Position numbers and translations under genes: made by a program. The notes below the pieces were generated by a model, which saw nothing but the letters and a program-made list of their open reading frames with translations, was not told the DNA's origin and made no database searches. DNA of 64,000 bases, from contig NZ_WNZW01000001.1 in NCBI RefSeq assembly GCF_009725165.1, positions 310,001-374,000 on the forward strand, read 5' to 3'. Source of the DNA: Paenibacillus woosongensis (GTDB lineage Bacteria > Bacillota > Bacilli > Paenibacillales > Paenibacillaceae). Of this stretch, positions 16,964 through 25,850 are shown piece by piece; positions within the stretch are counted from its first letter, which is position 1, and the number at the start of each line of letters is the position of its first letter.

Positions 16964-17700
16964 TGCACGAGGGATTGTGTTTGATTTTTCATACACAATC
17001 ACAGCGTCCGACCGCTGCACGTATGCTTGTGTATGATTTTTCAGATACAATCATAGCATCGGACCGCTGCACGAGGGCCTCTGTATGATATTTCATACAC
17101 AATCACAGCGTCCGATCGCTGCACGAGGGTCTCTGTATGATATTTCATACACAATCACAGCATCGGATCGCTGCACGTATGCTTCTGTATGATATTTCAT
17201 ACACAATCGCAGCAGCAGGCCGCTGCACGAGGGCCTCTGTATGATATTTCATACACAATCACAGCGTCCGATCGCTGCACGTATGCTTCTGTATGATATT
17301 TCATATACAATCGCAGCAGCAAGCCGCTGCACGAGGGCCTCTGTATGATTTTTCATAAACAATCACAGCGTCCGACCGCTGCACGAGGGTCTCTGTATGA
17401 TATTTCATACACAATCACAGCATCGGATCGCTGCACGTATGCTTCTGTATGATATTTCATACACAATCGCAGCAGCAGGCCGCTGCACGAGGGCCTCTGT
17501 ATGATATTTCATACACAATCACAGCGTCCGATCGCTGCACGTATGCTTCTGTATGATATTTCATACACAATCGCAGCAGCAGGCCGCTGCACGAGGGCCT
17601 CTGTATGATATTTCATACACAATCACAGCGTCCGATCGCTGCACGTATGCTTCTGTATGATTTTTCATATACAATCGCAGCATCGGACTGCTATCGCAGC
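16964..17700. repeat. Tandem array of ~14 non-coding 52-nt repeats, each with two dyads
   Basis: The period is exactly 52 nt (for example CTGTATGAT at 17081 and 17133). Each unit carries TGTATGA-TATT-TCATACA, a 7-bp-arm palindrome, and about 10 nt later a GC-rich dyad such as CAGCG...CGCTG or GCAGC...GCTGC. Linkers alternate between CACGAGGG(C/T)CT and CACGTATGCTT, so units fall into subtypes. Where the GC dyad varies, its pairing is mostly kept. A 52-nt period is not a multiple of three, so the array does not encode a repeated peptide; frames across it are artefacts. It has no unique spacers and no cas genes, so it is not CRISPR. Confidence 0.9.
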
Positions 17701-17702
17701 AT

Positions 17703-18028
17703 CGGATTGCTACCTGGTGCACAACAAGTACTTAACAGTAACTGCTCGATCGGATGAACGAAATCCTCACAACAAAAGTAGGTGTTCAGCCCACGACATG
17801 CTTACATCGTCAGCTCCATCATCATATCTCAACTCTGCCCAGTTACACCAAGGCTTATTTACAGATTACACGCTGCGAAAGTTAAGTGCTTAAGTATTCA
17901 ACTGCCCTTACGGAATGACAGTAACTTTGATATGGTTTAACCTTATTTATGAATGCCTTAATAACCTTATAATAAATTGTATGTTTCCCTCCCCCTACAA
18001 AAGACTAAACCCAATCAGCAGCATCAAT
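17703..18028. other. Non-coding spacer after the repeat array
   Basis: About 325 nt with no convincing gene or structure on either strand. A short plus-strand frame that begins in the last repeat unit (17657-17893) has no ribosome site or family character. Confidence 0.5.
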
Positions 18029-18066
18029 AAACGGCATGTCCTTCCTCACAGAAAGACATGCCGTTT
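18029..18066 (-). terminator. Terminator of the phosphatase gene
   Basis: AACGGCATGTC pairs with GACATGCCGTT around a 14-nt loop. T-rich flanks lie on both sides, and it sits just past the phosphatase stop. Confidence 0.8.
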
Positions 18067-18082
18067 TATGTTATAGCGGATA

Positions 18083-18556
18083 TTAATTCAATCCCTGCTC
18101 TTCCCGAATAACCTGCAGCAGACGCTGGCAGCCTTCGTCTATCATCTCGTATACCTCTTGGAAATTGCCTGTATAGTAAGGATCGGGAACATTCCCTCCA
18201 GCATGCTTCGGCACGAAATCAAGCATCTTCTTGACTTCCACCTTGCGGTCATCCGGAAACCACTGCGCCAAATCCTTAACGTTCATATCATCCATAGCAA
18301 TGATATATTGGAAGTCATGGAAGTCACTTTTGCTGACCTGTCTGGCGAACATTCCGGCATCGTCGATACCGTATTGCTTTAAAATTTTGCGGGTCCCTTC
18401 ATGCGGCGGCTTGCCGATATGCCAGTCCCCCGTTCCCGCAGAGTCAACGACGATGCGATCCGCTAAACCGGCCTCATTCACCTGGCTGCGAAATACCGCT
18501 TCTGCCATCGGAGATCTGCAAATATTACCCAGACATACAAATAACACTTTAACCAT
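18083..18556 (-). CDS. Low-molecular-weight protein-tyrosine phosphatase
   Basis: 157 residues. The P-loop VCLGNICRSPMAEAVF carries the catalytic C-x5-R-S, and the C-terminal DPYY holds the general-acid Asp. This is the layout of YfkJ/YwlE-type enzymes, which remove phosphate from Tyr or Arg residues. YwlE-type arginine phosphatases have Thr at the P-loop position where this has Ile (GNICRS), which favours phosphotyrosine specificity. I chose ATG 18556 because the upstream ATG at 18565 is only 2 nt from GGAGG. Confidence 0.88.
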   Translation of the reverse strand: MVKVLFVCLGNICRSPMAEAVFRSQVNEAGLADRIVVDSAGTGDWHIGKPPHEGTRKILKQYGIDDAGMFARQVSKSDFHDFQYIIAMDDMNVKDLAQWFPDDRKVEVKKMLDFVPKHAGGNVPDPYYTGNFQEVYEMIDEGCQRLLQVIREEQGLN

Positions 18557-18661
18557 TGCGTACATTTCCTCCTCACTCGTACCATGCTATCTCTATTTAA
18601 TAAATCACCTCAAAATGCGCTTCTGTTAACTGTACTATTGAACGGGCACTTTTTCAATGTC

Positions 18662-19558
18662 CTAACTTGGCAAATACCAGCTTGGGACCGAAGTTTCGAA
18701 GCCATTATACCACTCTAGCACCTGTTCCGCCTGTTCCAGCATGTTTTTCACTTCTGCTTCACCATAGGAAACCGCCCACGGAACAGACGCTATCTGATTG
18801 CACGCTATATATAACGCCATTAACTTAAAAAACAGTTCAGGCACCTGATCATGAAAATACCCATGAATCCGGCCTGAGGCGAATTCTGCGCTCTCCTTGG
18901 CGCACCAAGTAATACGATTGAACTCCTCCCAAGGGTCTCCATCATCTAGGCGATTAAAGTCAATGATACCCAGCTCCCCGGAGCCTGAAACAACCATATT
19001 TCCGAGATGATAATCGCCATGCTGAAAGGTCACCGGCCTGCTCCCCAATAAATAACGATGGGCTTCTATATATTTTAGAACTTGCTCCGCTCCCTTAAGA
19101 TGAGTCCCGCACGTCCGGTAATTGGCGATATATTTATCTATTTTCAGATTATAGCGCTCAGCCCAAGATAAAGACTGAATCTGCGCCGGAATTTCATGCA
19201 GAGATCTTAATATTTCTCCCGACTTCATGCCAAGCCGATATTGTTCTGAGGGACCAAGCCTATGAATAACTTCTCTTGCATCCTCACCTTCAACCCAAGT
19301 AAACAGGGTATAGACTGACCTGCCTTCATTGCAAATGCCAAAATCCACCGGTCGAGACATAGAGATATCCATATGTATTAGCCGACGAACAGATTCATAT
19401 TCCCATTTCTTACGTTCATACTGAGACATGTCCGCCAATCTAAGCAGTAATTCCCTGCCGTCGTTCGTCTGAATATAATACTTCTTATCATCCGACCATC
19501 CTGCATGAATCTGTTTTATTCTCGTCCATGTCCTTGCATCAGGTATCTCTCTATGCAT
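18662..19558 (-). CDS. Aminoglycoside phosphotransferase (APH)-family kinase
   Basis: 298 residues. The kinase core shows the nucleotide lobe (YIQTNDGRELLLRLAD), the hinge TLFTWVEGED, the catalytic loop QHGDYHLGNMVV and the metal-binding IIDFNRLDDGDPWEEF. Many chromosomal members phosphorylate small metabolites rather than antibiotics, so resistance should not be assumed. ATG 19558 follows AGAGGTG; the GTG three codons upstream is less likely. It is not in an operon. Confidence 0.8.
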   Translation of the reverse strand: MHREIPDARTWTRIKQIHAGWSDDKKYYIQTNDGRELLLRLADMSQYERKKWEYESVRRLIHMDISMSRPVDFGICNEGRSVYTLFTWVEGEDAREVIHRLGPSEQYRLGMKSGEILRSLHEIPAQIQSLSWAERYNLKIDKYIANYRTCGTHLKGAEQVLKYIEAHRYLLGSRPVTFQHGDYHLGNMVVSGSGELGIIDFNRLDDGDPWEEFNRITWCAKESAEFASGRIHGYFHDQVPELFFKLMALYIACNQIASVPWAVSYGEAEVKNMLEQAEQVLEWYNGFETSVPSWYLPS

Positions 19559-19689
19559 CAGGTACACCTCTTCTCTACTCGCTGCAGCTCCCGCCCAAAA
19601 CCAGACGAGCGTTCCTGCAGGTGATTGGTTAAGTTTGCGCGTATTTGGATGAGCAAGTCGGGCTCGTGGCCGCTACTCTTCCATGGATT

Positions 19690-19869
19690 CTAAGATGCGA
19701 CATAACAATATAGATTGGCAAAACGCCGGCATGCAGGCATCATGGACGGTGTTTCACCGGAAAATTCATCCTCCGCTAGGTATCCGTGGAGAAAACATGG
19801 TTCCTTACGGTTGTATTCTTTAACTGGAACGCATTCCTGCCAGCCACCCAGCGCCTGCACCATATCCAT
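19690..19869 (-). other. Unassigned 59-codon frame, possible gene remnant
   Basis: In the 350-nt gap between the kinase and SDR genes, the minus strand holds an open frame of 71 codons, with ATG at 19869 giving MDMVQALGGWQECVPVKEYN onward to VAS. It reads like a conserved protein tail but has no clear ribosome site and no family I recognise. It may be a remnant. Nothing else is visible in this gap. Confidence 0.25.
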
Positions 19870-19918
19870 GGCATACCAATAATCCAGACTTGGATTGTTC
19901 TCCGATCAAAATTTCCCG

Positions 19919-20662
19919 TCACCTCAAATAGGAGCCATTATTTAAATCAAAGGTAGCTCCTGTATAGTGTCTGGATTTTTCCGATAATAGGAATATTACC
20001 GTTTCAGCTACATCCTCAGGAAGTACGGGGGAATCGATTAATTGGTGGCTGAGATATTCCTGCTTTCTCCAGTCGGGGATGACGTCCATCATGGACGTGT
20101 TAACCATCGTCGGTGCAACGGCATTAACACGTATGTATGGCGAAAAATTCATTGCACAGCTTTTCGTTAATCCGAGCAAAGCCGCTTTAGATAGCCCATA
20201 GACAGCATCTGAGCTACCTTCGATCCCAGATACGGAAGAAATATTCACAATCGTTCCCTTTCGCCTGTTGGACTCATTTCCGATCAGCAGCTTGCCGAAC
20301 ATCTGAGAGAAATAAACCGCCCCCTTAATATTCACGTCCATCACCGTGCTGATCTCATGCTCCTGGTAATCCATAATGCTTTTGGCCAAATAAATGCCCG
20401 CATTATTGACTAAGCCGTTTACATCACAATGCTTCTCTGCAACATACGCAAAAAAAGCAGCAACCTGGCTGTAATTGCTGACATCCAGCTGATAGGTTGT
20501 GAGAGTTCCTTGTGCATCTATGGAAGACTCCAGTTCATGGAGCTTATGCTCGTTGATGTCACAGGCAATAATCGAAGCCCCTTCACGCAGGCAAAGCTGT
20601 ACAATTTCTTTTCCGATCCCCGAAGCCGCGCCTGTTACGATTACTTTTTCATTTAACAGCAA
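19919..20662 (-). CDS. Short-chain dehydrogenase/reductase
   Basis: 247 residues, classical SDR: cofactor motif TGAASGIGKEIV, NNAGIY, catalytic Ser in VNISSVSG, and YGLSK with Tyr-x3-Lys. Acidic residues after beta-2 (ACDINEHKL) favour NAD(H). The substrate is unknown. The start is TTG at 20662, 8 nt after AGGAGG. It lies 27 nt downstream of the TetR gene on the same strand, so the two may form an operon, which could link the SDR to the same inducer as the divergent efflux pump. Confidence 0.85.
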   Translation of the reverse strand: MLLNEKVIVTGAASGIGKEIVQLCLREGASIIACDINEHKLHELESSIDAQGTLTTYQLDVSNYSQVAAFFAYVAEKHCDVNGLVNNAGIYLAKSIMDYQEHEISTVMDVNIKGAVYFSQMFGKLLIGNESNRRKGTIVNISSVSGIEGSSDAVYGLSKAALLGLTKSCAMNFSPYIRVNAVAPTMVNTSMMDVIPDWRKQEYLSHQLIDSPVLPEDVAETVIFLLSEKSRHYTGATFDLNNGSYLR

Positions 20663-20689
20663 ATTGAATCTCCTCCTGTACTACCTTCC

Positions 20690-21277
20690 TCATTCCCTGC
20701 AAATCGAATCGAGATGATACTGAAGCACATTGATGATACGACTTCGGTCCACCCGCTCAGGGTCGAGAAGTGCATGCATGGCTAATCCATCTATCAAAGC
20801 GTACAGCCTTTCAATTTCGAACTCAAGGTTCAAACCTTCCTTCAACCACCCTGTGGAATGCAAGTAGCCGACCATTTTCTGGAACGCTTCATATAGCCCG
20901 TCATCAATAAGTCCGACCGTATCCTTCCGATGCTTCACATGGGCAACAAAGGCAAACCAGACGTCCATTTCAATTCGTGTTTCCTCATTAATCGGCACGA
21001 TTTCAAGAAGCATCGCCATGACCATTTCCTTCGGCGGCAAACCCCGCCTTATAATGGCCTTAACGCGCGCAGTAGCTCTATCTTTGACCAGCGTCATCGC
21101 ATAGACAAGCAAATCATCCTGGTTTTGAAAATAATGGCGTAACGCTCCAAGCGAGAGCCCCGCCTCTTGTGCAATATTACGCACCGTCGCCCCTTCCATC
21201 CCTTTATCCAGAATGACCTGCCACATCGCCTTAGCAATGCGCTCCCGTCGTTCTTCATGATCTACGATTTTTGGCAT
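20690..21277 (-). CDS. TetR/AcrR-family repressor of the SMR efflux pair
   Basis: 195 residues from ATG 21277. The N-terminal helix-turn-helix is clear (ERIAKAMWQVILDKGMEGAT, IAQEAGLSLGALRHYFQNQD), followed by a ligand-binding domain of the BetI/QacR type. The upstream GTG-started extension runs into the promoter and is unlikely. It is divergent from the two SMR genes, with two identical palindromes in the shared promoter region, so it very likely represses them and itself. Confidence 0.85.
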   Translation of the reverse strand: MPKIVDHEERRERIAKAMWQVILDKGMEGATVRNIAQEAGLSLGALRHYFQNQDDLLVYAMTLVKDRATARVKAIIRRGLPPKEMVMAMLLEIVPINEETRIEMDVWFAFVAHVKHRKDTVGLIDDGLYEAFQKMVGYLHSTGWLKEGLNLEFEIERLYALIDGLAMHALLDPERVDRSRIINVLQYHLDSICRE

Positions 21278-21318
21278 AAATCCAGTGTAATCAAAATAGA
21301 GAACATAAGCAATTAAAC

Positions 21319-21379
21319 AATACACTTGTATTAAATAAACTTATTGTGGTAGTATGGTTCTAAATAATACAAATGTATT
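21319..21379. promoter_or_regulatory. Twin TetR operators around the SMR promoter
   Basis: AATACA-CT-TGTATT (21319-21332) and AATACA-AA-TGTATT (21366-21379) are perfect 6-bp-arm palindromes 47 nt apart. A plus-strand promoter lies between and across them (TTGTAT, 18 nt, TAGTAT). Binding would shut off both the pump genes and the divergent tetR. Confidence 0.8.
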
Positions 21380-21399
21380 AAAAAGAGGGGGAGAAAACT

Positions 21400-21783
21400 G
21401 TGATTTCAGATCAAAATAAAGAAACCAACATTCTAAACAAAGGCAAGCCATTAACAGGGCGGATGGCGTGGCTTTTTTTGATCGCTGCGGGAGTCATAGA
21501 AATTTATTGGGCTTCAGCTCTTAAAAGCAATTCGCTAGGGATTCTTACCTTAATCGCCATTCTTCTTAGCTTCGAGTTATTGATAAGAGCCACGAAGATG
21601 ATTCCGATCGGAACGGGATATGCCATTTTTACCGGAATCGGTACGATCGGGACGATAGTCGTTGACATGTTCTATTTTCAAGAGCCCTTTAGATGGGTCA
21701 AAATTCTGTTGATTCTTCTATTGGCGGCATTTATCATTGGTTTGAAAATTTCCGATGGCGGCGTGAAAAAGGAGGGGGCATAA
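21400..21783 (+). CDS. SMR-family efflux subunit (YkkC-like)
   Basis: 127 residues, four membrane helices after a hydrophilic 20-residue N-terminus. The family's essential membrane Glu is in helix 1 (AGVIEIYWASALK). The GTGYAIFTGIGTIG and FFxEP-like (YFQEPF) motifs are typical. Paired SMR proteins form heterodimers that export guanidinium or quaternary ammonium cations. The start is GTG 21400 behind AGAGGGGGAG. It is followed at once by the second subunit (TAA then ATG). Confidence 0.88.
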   Translation: MISDQNKETNILNKGKPLTGRMAWLFLIAAGVIEIYWASALKSNSLGILTLIAILLSFELLIRATKMIPIGTGYAIFTGIGTIGTIVVDMFYFQEPFRWVKILLILLLAAFIIGLKISDGGVKKEGA

Positions 21784-22098
21784 ATGGCGTGGGGCTACTT
21801 GATTATCGCGGGGCTATTTGAAGTTATCGGTGTCATCGGCGTGAAGAGGGTTGCTGAACGGAGCAATTTCCTAAATAACTTGATACTAATCGCCGGATTT
21901 ATCATCAGCTTTACTTTTCTAACCTATGCCATGAAGGATATCCCTCTTTCGACGGCATATGCAGTTTGGACCGGAATTGGCACGCTTGGCTCTACTTTGA
22001 TCGGAATATTGTTTTTTAAGGAGCCGCGAAATACGTTAAGAATCATGTGTATTCTAGGCATTATCTTCACCATTATCGGTTTGAAGCTGGTGAGCTAA
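21784..22098 (+). CDS. SMR-family efflux subunit (YkkD-like)
   Basis: 104 residues, four helices. Membrane Glu lies in GLFEVIGVIGVKR, and the later motifs AYAVWTGIGTLG and FFKEPR match the family. It starts at the base after its partner's stop, so translation is coupled. The pair is under TetR control; no guanidine riboswitch is visible in the short leader, so quaternary amines or another amphiphile are more likely than guanidine. A GCTCAAGCC/GGCTTGGGC hairpin at about 22131-22155 may end the transcript. Confidence 0.88.
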   Translation: MAWGYLIIAGLFEVIGVIGVKRVAERSNFLNNLILIAGFIISFTFLTYAMKDIPLSTAYAVWTGIGTLGSTLIGILFFKEPRNTLRIMCILGIIFTIIGLKLVS

Positions 22099-22293
22099 TG
22101 GCCCTTCACACAGTGGCGCACAGTCATAACGCTCAAGCCAGATTGGCTTGGGCGCTATGTGCTCACGCGTACTTATTCGTGTGTAATCTATGCTCGTTCG
22201 TACTCCTATAACTTAGTCTGGCGAATCCAGCTCAGCTCCAGCGGACAGCAAGAAAACATCCGGATAGAACGGCAGGGCCTTCTATGTAATTCG

Positions 22294-23598
22294 CTACGCT
22301 GCATAGCTTGGCATGACAGGAATTTGAACGACAAACGCTTTGCCGCTCACGTATTCTGAATCTATAGAAATGATCCCTTCATGAAAATCCACGATTTTCT
22401 TGACGATGGACAAACCTAAGCCATTGCCATCTATATTTCGGTCTCTAGCCCGATCCGCTTTGAAAAATCGCTTAAATATTCGCTCTCTGTCTTCAGGCGG
22501 CACGGGAGGGCCATTATCATAAAAACGGATTTCCGCCTGTTCCTTGTCCGCCAGCAGCTCGATAATAATCCTTCCACCGGCAGGAGCGAACTTAATTGCA
22601 TTTGACATAAGATTGATCCATACCTGGTTCAGAAGCTCCTCATCTGCATAAACCATCGTTCGAGCCCCTATCATCTCCACCTCCAGCTGTTTATCCGACC
22701 AAAGCGGCTCAAAGGTGAGCACCGTTCTCCGGATCTGCTCAGCTAAGTCGAAGTATGCCGGATTAATCGCATACCTTTCCGAGTCCAACGCAGCCAAGCG
22801 GAGTAAATTATCGCTTAACCGCGATAAGCGTTCACTCTCCTGTATGATAATTTGGAGGGCCCGCGAGCGCTCCGAGTCTTGAAGCGACCCTTCAAGAAGC
22901 ATGGCGGAGAAGCCTTTCATTAAGGTGAGCGGGGACTGGAATTCATGGGACACGTTAGCGACAAACTCCTGCCGTTCCCGGTCCAACTGCCCCAGCTCCG
23001 CAGCCATATGATTTATAGCTTGGGAGAGCGTCCCCATCTCATCGCGCTGATTCGCAGGCAGCCTCACATCGAAATCACCGGTTGCCAGCTGCTTAGCCGC
23101 AGCCGTTACCGTCTGAATGGGAGTAACTAAACGCCTCGCAAAAAATAAAATAATGAACCCGCCCACGAGCAGGACAATCAATAAGATGAGTCCGATTTCC
23201 GTGAAGCCCGAGGATTCACTGGAAGCCGCTTGCGCAAGCTCCATCTGGTACGTCCCCCCGTCTAATGGCCACGGCAGTGCGACTGATATATCGCAGTCGC
23301 AGAAATGGTCGGCAGCAGCCCAGTTATAAAATTGAATCTCCTGCGAGTTCGGAGCAGTTATCTTCATTTTGACGGATGAGAGCTGAGCCGCGCTTTCAAG
23401 GAATGTCCGCTGATCCTCCGGCTGCGTTTGACTGTACAATTGAATAAGCTGCTGGCCTTTTAGAGCAAGCTCCTGTTCTGTGTAGCCTTCGGTGGAATCC
23501 TGAAACAAAAAGATAGACGCAGCCCAAGCGGTTACCACACCGAGGAGCACGGCAGCAAGATAATAGACAACGATGCGTACATAGAGCGTCTTAAACAT
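22294..23598 (-). CDS. Sensor histidine kinase
   Basis: 434 residues. Two membrane segments (about 10-30 and 155-178) flank an extracytoplasmic domain; HAMP follows. The phosphorylated His is in NVSHEFQSPLTLMKGF at about residue 216, with HEFQSP in place of HELRTP, a known Firmicute variant. The ATPase has NAIKFAPAGG, DNGPPVPPEDRERIFKRFF and GNGLGLSIVKKI. ATG 23598 follows GGAGG and overlaps the response-regulator stop by 8 nt. The signal is unknown. It lies in an operon after a PAF-acetylhydrolase-like membrane hydrolase. Confidence 0.88.
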   Translation of the reverse strand: MFKTLYVRIVVYYLAAVLLGVVTAWAASIFLFQDSTEGYTEQELALKGQQLIQLYSQTQPEDQRTFLESAAQLSSVKMKITAPNSQEIQFYNWAAADHFCDCDISVALPWPLDGGTYQMELAQAASSESSGFTEIGLILLIVLLVGGFIILFFARRLVTPIQTVTAAAKQLATGDFDVRLPANQRDEMGTLSQAINHMAAELGQLDRERQEFVANVSHEFQSPLTLMKGFSAMLLEGSLQDSERSRALQIIIQESERLSRLSDNLLRLAALDSERYAINPAYFDLAEQIRRTVLTFEPLWSDKQLEVEMIGARTMVYADEELLNQVWINLMSNAIKFAPAGGRIIIELLADKEQAEIRFYDNGPPVPPEDRERIFKRFFKADRARDRNIDGNGLGLSIVKKIVDFHEGIISIDSEYVSGKAFVVQIPVMPSYAA

Positions 23599-24265
23599 GC
23601 TTAACCTCCAGCCTGTATCCAAGCCCCCTGACAGTTACGATTTCAAAGCTGTCCGTCAGTCCGGAGAACCTTTCTCTTAGCCGCTTCACGTGTACATCTA
23701 CAGTTCGTTCGCCCCCTTCAAAATCATCCCCCCAAACACGTTCAATAATTTGCTCACGGGTTAAAGTCCGATTGGGCTGCGAGGCTAGACGATACAACAA
23801 CTCAAACTCTTTAGGAGGCAAGGATATGACTTGCTGGCCAATAGAAACCTGTCTCTCGGCATTCATGTATAACTGACCCACTTGTAGAGAGTATCCCCGG
23901 TCCAGCCGGTATCTCCGCAAAAGTGCTTTTACCCTGTAGCTCAGTTCCTTCGGATCAAACGGCTTCACCACATAGTCATCCGTACCTGCCTGAAAGCCGG
24001 TTACCTTATCGAGGTTCGTCCCCTTGGCCGTCAGCATGAGCACCGGGATATCCAGATACCGTTTGATTTCGCGGCACACTTCGAGTCCGTCCGGGCCAGG
24101 CATCATGATGTCCACGATCACCAGCTCCAGTCTTTCATCATGGATCATGGCAATCGCCTCTGCACCATTAGCCGCTTCCAGAATGCCGTAATGATCTGAC
24201 CGCAATGCAAGTCTGACCAGTTCGCGAATAAAAGGATCGTCATCCACTACCAATATTCTTATCAT
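23591..24265 (-). CDS. OmpR-family response regulator
   Basis: 224 residues. The receiver has acidic pocket VVDDD, phospho-acceptor Asp in VIVDIMMPGPDG, Thr/Lys in LTAKG and VVKPFDPKEL. The winged helix runs from LPPKEFELLYRLA to TVDVHVKRLRERF and TVRGLGYRLE. The start is ATG 24265 behind GAGGAGA; the longer frame begins between genes without a ribosome site. Cognate kinase overlaps downstream. Confidence 0.9.
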   Translation of the reverse strand: MIRILVVDDDPFIRELVRLALRSDHYGILEAANGAEAIAMIHDERLELVIVDIMMPGPDGLEVCREIKRYLDIPVLMLTAKGTNLDKVTGFQAGTDDYVVKPFDPKELSYRVKALLRRYRLDRGYSLQVGQLYMNAERQVSIGQQVISLPPKEFELLYRLASQPNRTLTREQIIERVWGDDFEGGERTVDVHVKRLRERFSGLTDSFEIVTVRGLGYRLEVKHV

Positions 24266-24291
24266 CCAGGTTCTCCTCTGCCACTTCATCG

Positions 24292-25722
24292 TTATTCCGC
24301 TGAATGAACATGTTCAGCTTTCACATGATCATCGAAAAACCGCACCAGCTTTTCATTAACCTCTTCAAGCAAAGATAGGTCGCGGTTGCCAAACAAAGGC
24401 GAGTACAGCACGATATCGGAAAAGCTCATATGATCAGCCCCGGGAACCACCCACTCCATCCCGCCATTTTTTAATATTCCTTCCTTTCGTTGGACCAGCT
24501 CGGCCGCCTCTCTGGCATATTCATTATTAAGGTCGAGTCCTGAGTATTCGTTAGAACCTGACCACTCCTCCTCAGACAGCTCTAAATTGGCAAAGTCATC
24601 ACTATAGCTTGTTTGAATGTATAAGAACGGATGGGGCAGTCCGTCTTCAATCTTTGCGCCAAATGGGAAGCCATCCATATTTACACCAGACAATACCCGG
24701 GAATCCTGGTGCATAACCTGGGCTGCAGCTGCCCCGCCAAAAGAGTGGCCGAGCATGCCGATCCGATGGAGGTCCAGCCTTCCGGCTAAAATATTTTGCG
24801 GATCTTTTTTATCTAATTCATGCAATCTATGGAGAACAAACTTGATATCATCCACCCATAGCTGCATATGTTCATCCATATTATCCCAGACCAGCGAATC
24901 TTCCGCTATAACTACTTTTTCTTTCGTTACTCGTCCATCTGGAAACAAAGTCGGGATTTCCGTATAATACGGATGCTCTACCGCTACTACGATGTAACCA
25001 TGGCTCGCCAAATTTTCAGTCATACTTGTGTACATGAAATTAGAGGCTCCAAAACCCGGAGAGAAGAGAAGAACAGGGTACCCGGACAGGGCTGATGAGA
25101 CCGGCAAATGCAGATAGGAATGTGTCTTGACGTTTGTAAGAGAATCTATGATTGCATTTACATACAGTGGTTGACCTTTGCCTAATAATTTCAGCTGCCT
25201 GGCAGGATGAGCATAGGGAGCGGGCCGCATGTTATCCACTAATTTTGCCGGGTACCAGACCCGGACCATAACCTCCCGGTTGTCGTCTTCCGCAGCAGTC
25301 CACACCTCCGCACGACTGTCATCGATCCAATGGTAGCTGACCGTACCCACATGATGGGGTCCCGTTGGACTTGGCAAAACAATGAGCGGCAATGCATATA
25401 GAGGGACAGCAAACGCAGCTGCCACCGTCACGGTTCCCACACTCAGTGCGGTAATCCTTTTCCATAACTTCGGTCTTTCATTCATTTCAATCGTCTTTCT
25501 GAACAACGCGCCAAATATGAAGCATAACAATATCACAGCAAAGAGAGCATAGAACAATATCATTTGCACCCTATAACCTTCCAGCAGCATATGTCCTCCA
25601 AAGATCAAGATGCCGGTGCCAGCCACGGCAAACATTCTTTTTCCCTTCACTAGAACGCCTGACACATATCCTAAAATAATCAACATGATGACCAGAGCCA
25701 TCCCCATCTCCAACCACTTCAA
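24292..25722 (-). CDS. Membrane-anchored alpha/beta hydrolase, PAF-acetylhydrolase-like
   Basis: About 476 residues from TTG 25722 (AGGGGAG 7 nt upstream); the ORF extends further but crosses a hairpin. Four hydrophobic N-terminal segments are followed by an extracytoplasmic hydrolase domain: oxyanion strand PVLLFSPGFGASNF, nucleophile GHSFGGAAAA, Asp in GVNMDGFPFG and His in PGADHMSFSD. This architecture recalls platelet-activating-factor acetylhydrolase-like enzymes acting on short-chain or oxidised lipids. It is the first gene of an operon with the regulator and kinase downstream, so it may be an output or part of the signal route. Confidence 0.8.
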   Translation of the reverse strand: MKWLEMGMALVIMLIILGYVSGVLVKGKRMFAVAGTGILIFGGHMLLEGYRVQMILFYALFAVILLCFIFGALFRKTIEMNERPKLWKRITALSVGTVTVAAAFAVPLYALPLIVLPSPTGPHHVGTVSYHWIDDSRAEVWTAAEDDNREVMVRVWYPAKLVDNMRPAPYAHPARQLKLLGKGQPLYVNAIIDSLTNVKTHSYLHLPVSSALSGYPVLLFSPGFGASNFMYTSMTENLASHGYIVVAVEHPYYTEIPTLFPDGRVTKEKVVIAEDSLVWDNMDEHMQLWVDDIKFVLHRLHELDKKDPQNILAGRLDLHRIGMLGHSFGGAAAAQVMHQDSRVLSGVNMDGFPFGAKIEDGLPHPFLYIQTSYSDDFANLELSEEEWSGSNEYSGLDLNNEYAREAAELVQRKEGILKNGGMEWVVPGADHMSFSDIVLYSPLFGNRDLSLLEEVNEKLVRFFDDHVKAEHVHSAE

Positions 25723-25807
25723 TTGAAATCTCCCCTTTCGATATGTAAGGGAGGATAGCAGGGAATTATGAACAATTGATGAATAAAACGGCATTTCGGC
25801 TGAAATA

Positions 25808-25850
25808 CAAAATCCCAACTTCAACGGGAATGAAAGTTGGGATTTTGTGT
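25808..25850 (-). terminator. Hairpin with T-tract upstream of the hydrolase-two-component operon
   Basis: CAAAATCCCAACTT pairs with AAGTTGGGATTTTG. On the minus strand it is followed by TATTTC, and on the plus strand by TGTTTG. It lies 5' of the operon with no upstream gene nearby, so it may be a leader attenuator or a bidirectional insulator. Confidence 0.5.

Noticed and set aside
16964..17700. CRISPR array
   Set aside because: The whole 52-nt unit repeats, with no unique spacers, and there are no cas genes. The period matches palindromes, not repeat-spacer structure.
16858..17893. Small coding genes in and beside the 52-nt array (16858-17088, 17657-17893)
   Set aside because: The 52-nt period shifts frame every unit, ribosome sites are missing and the translations have no family character.
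21333..21399. Guanidine (ykkC-type) riboswitch before the SMR genes
   Set aside because: The leader is only a few tens of bases and consists of promoter plus TetR palindromes; there is no room for the aptamer.
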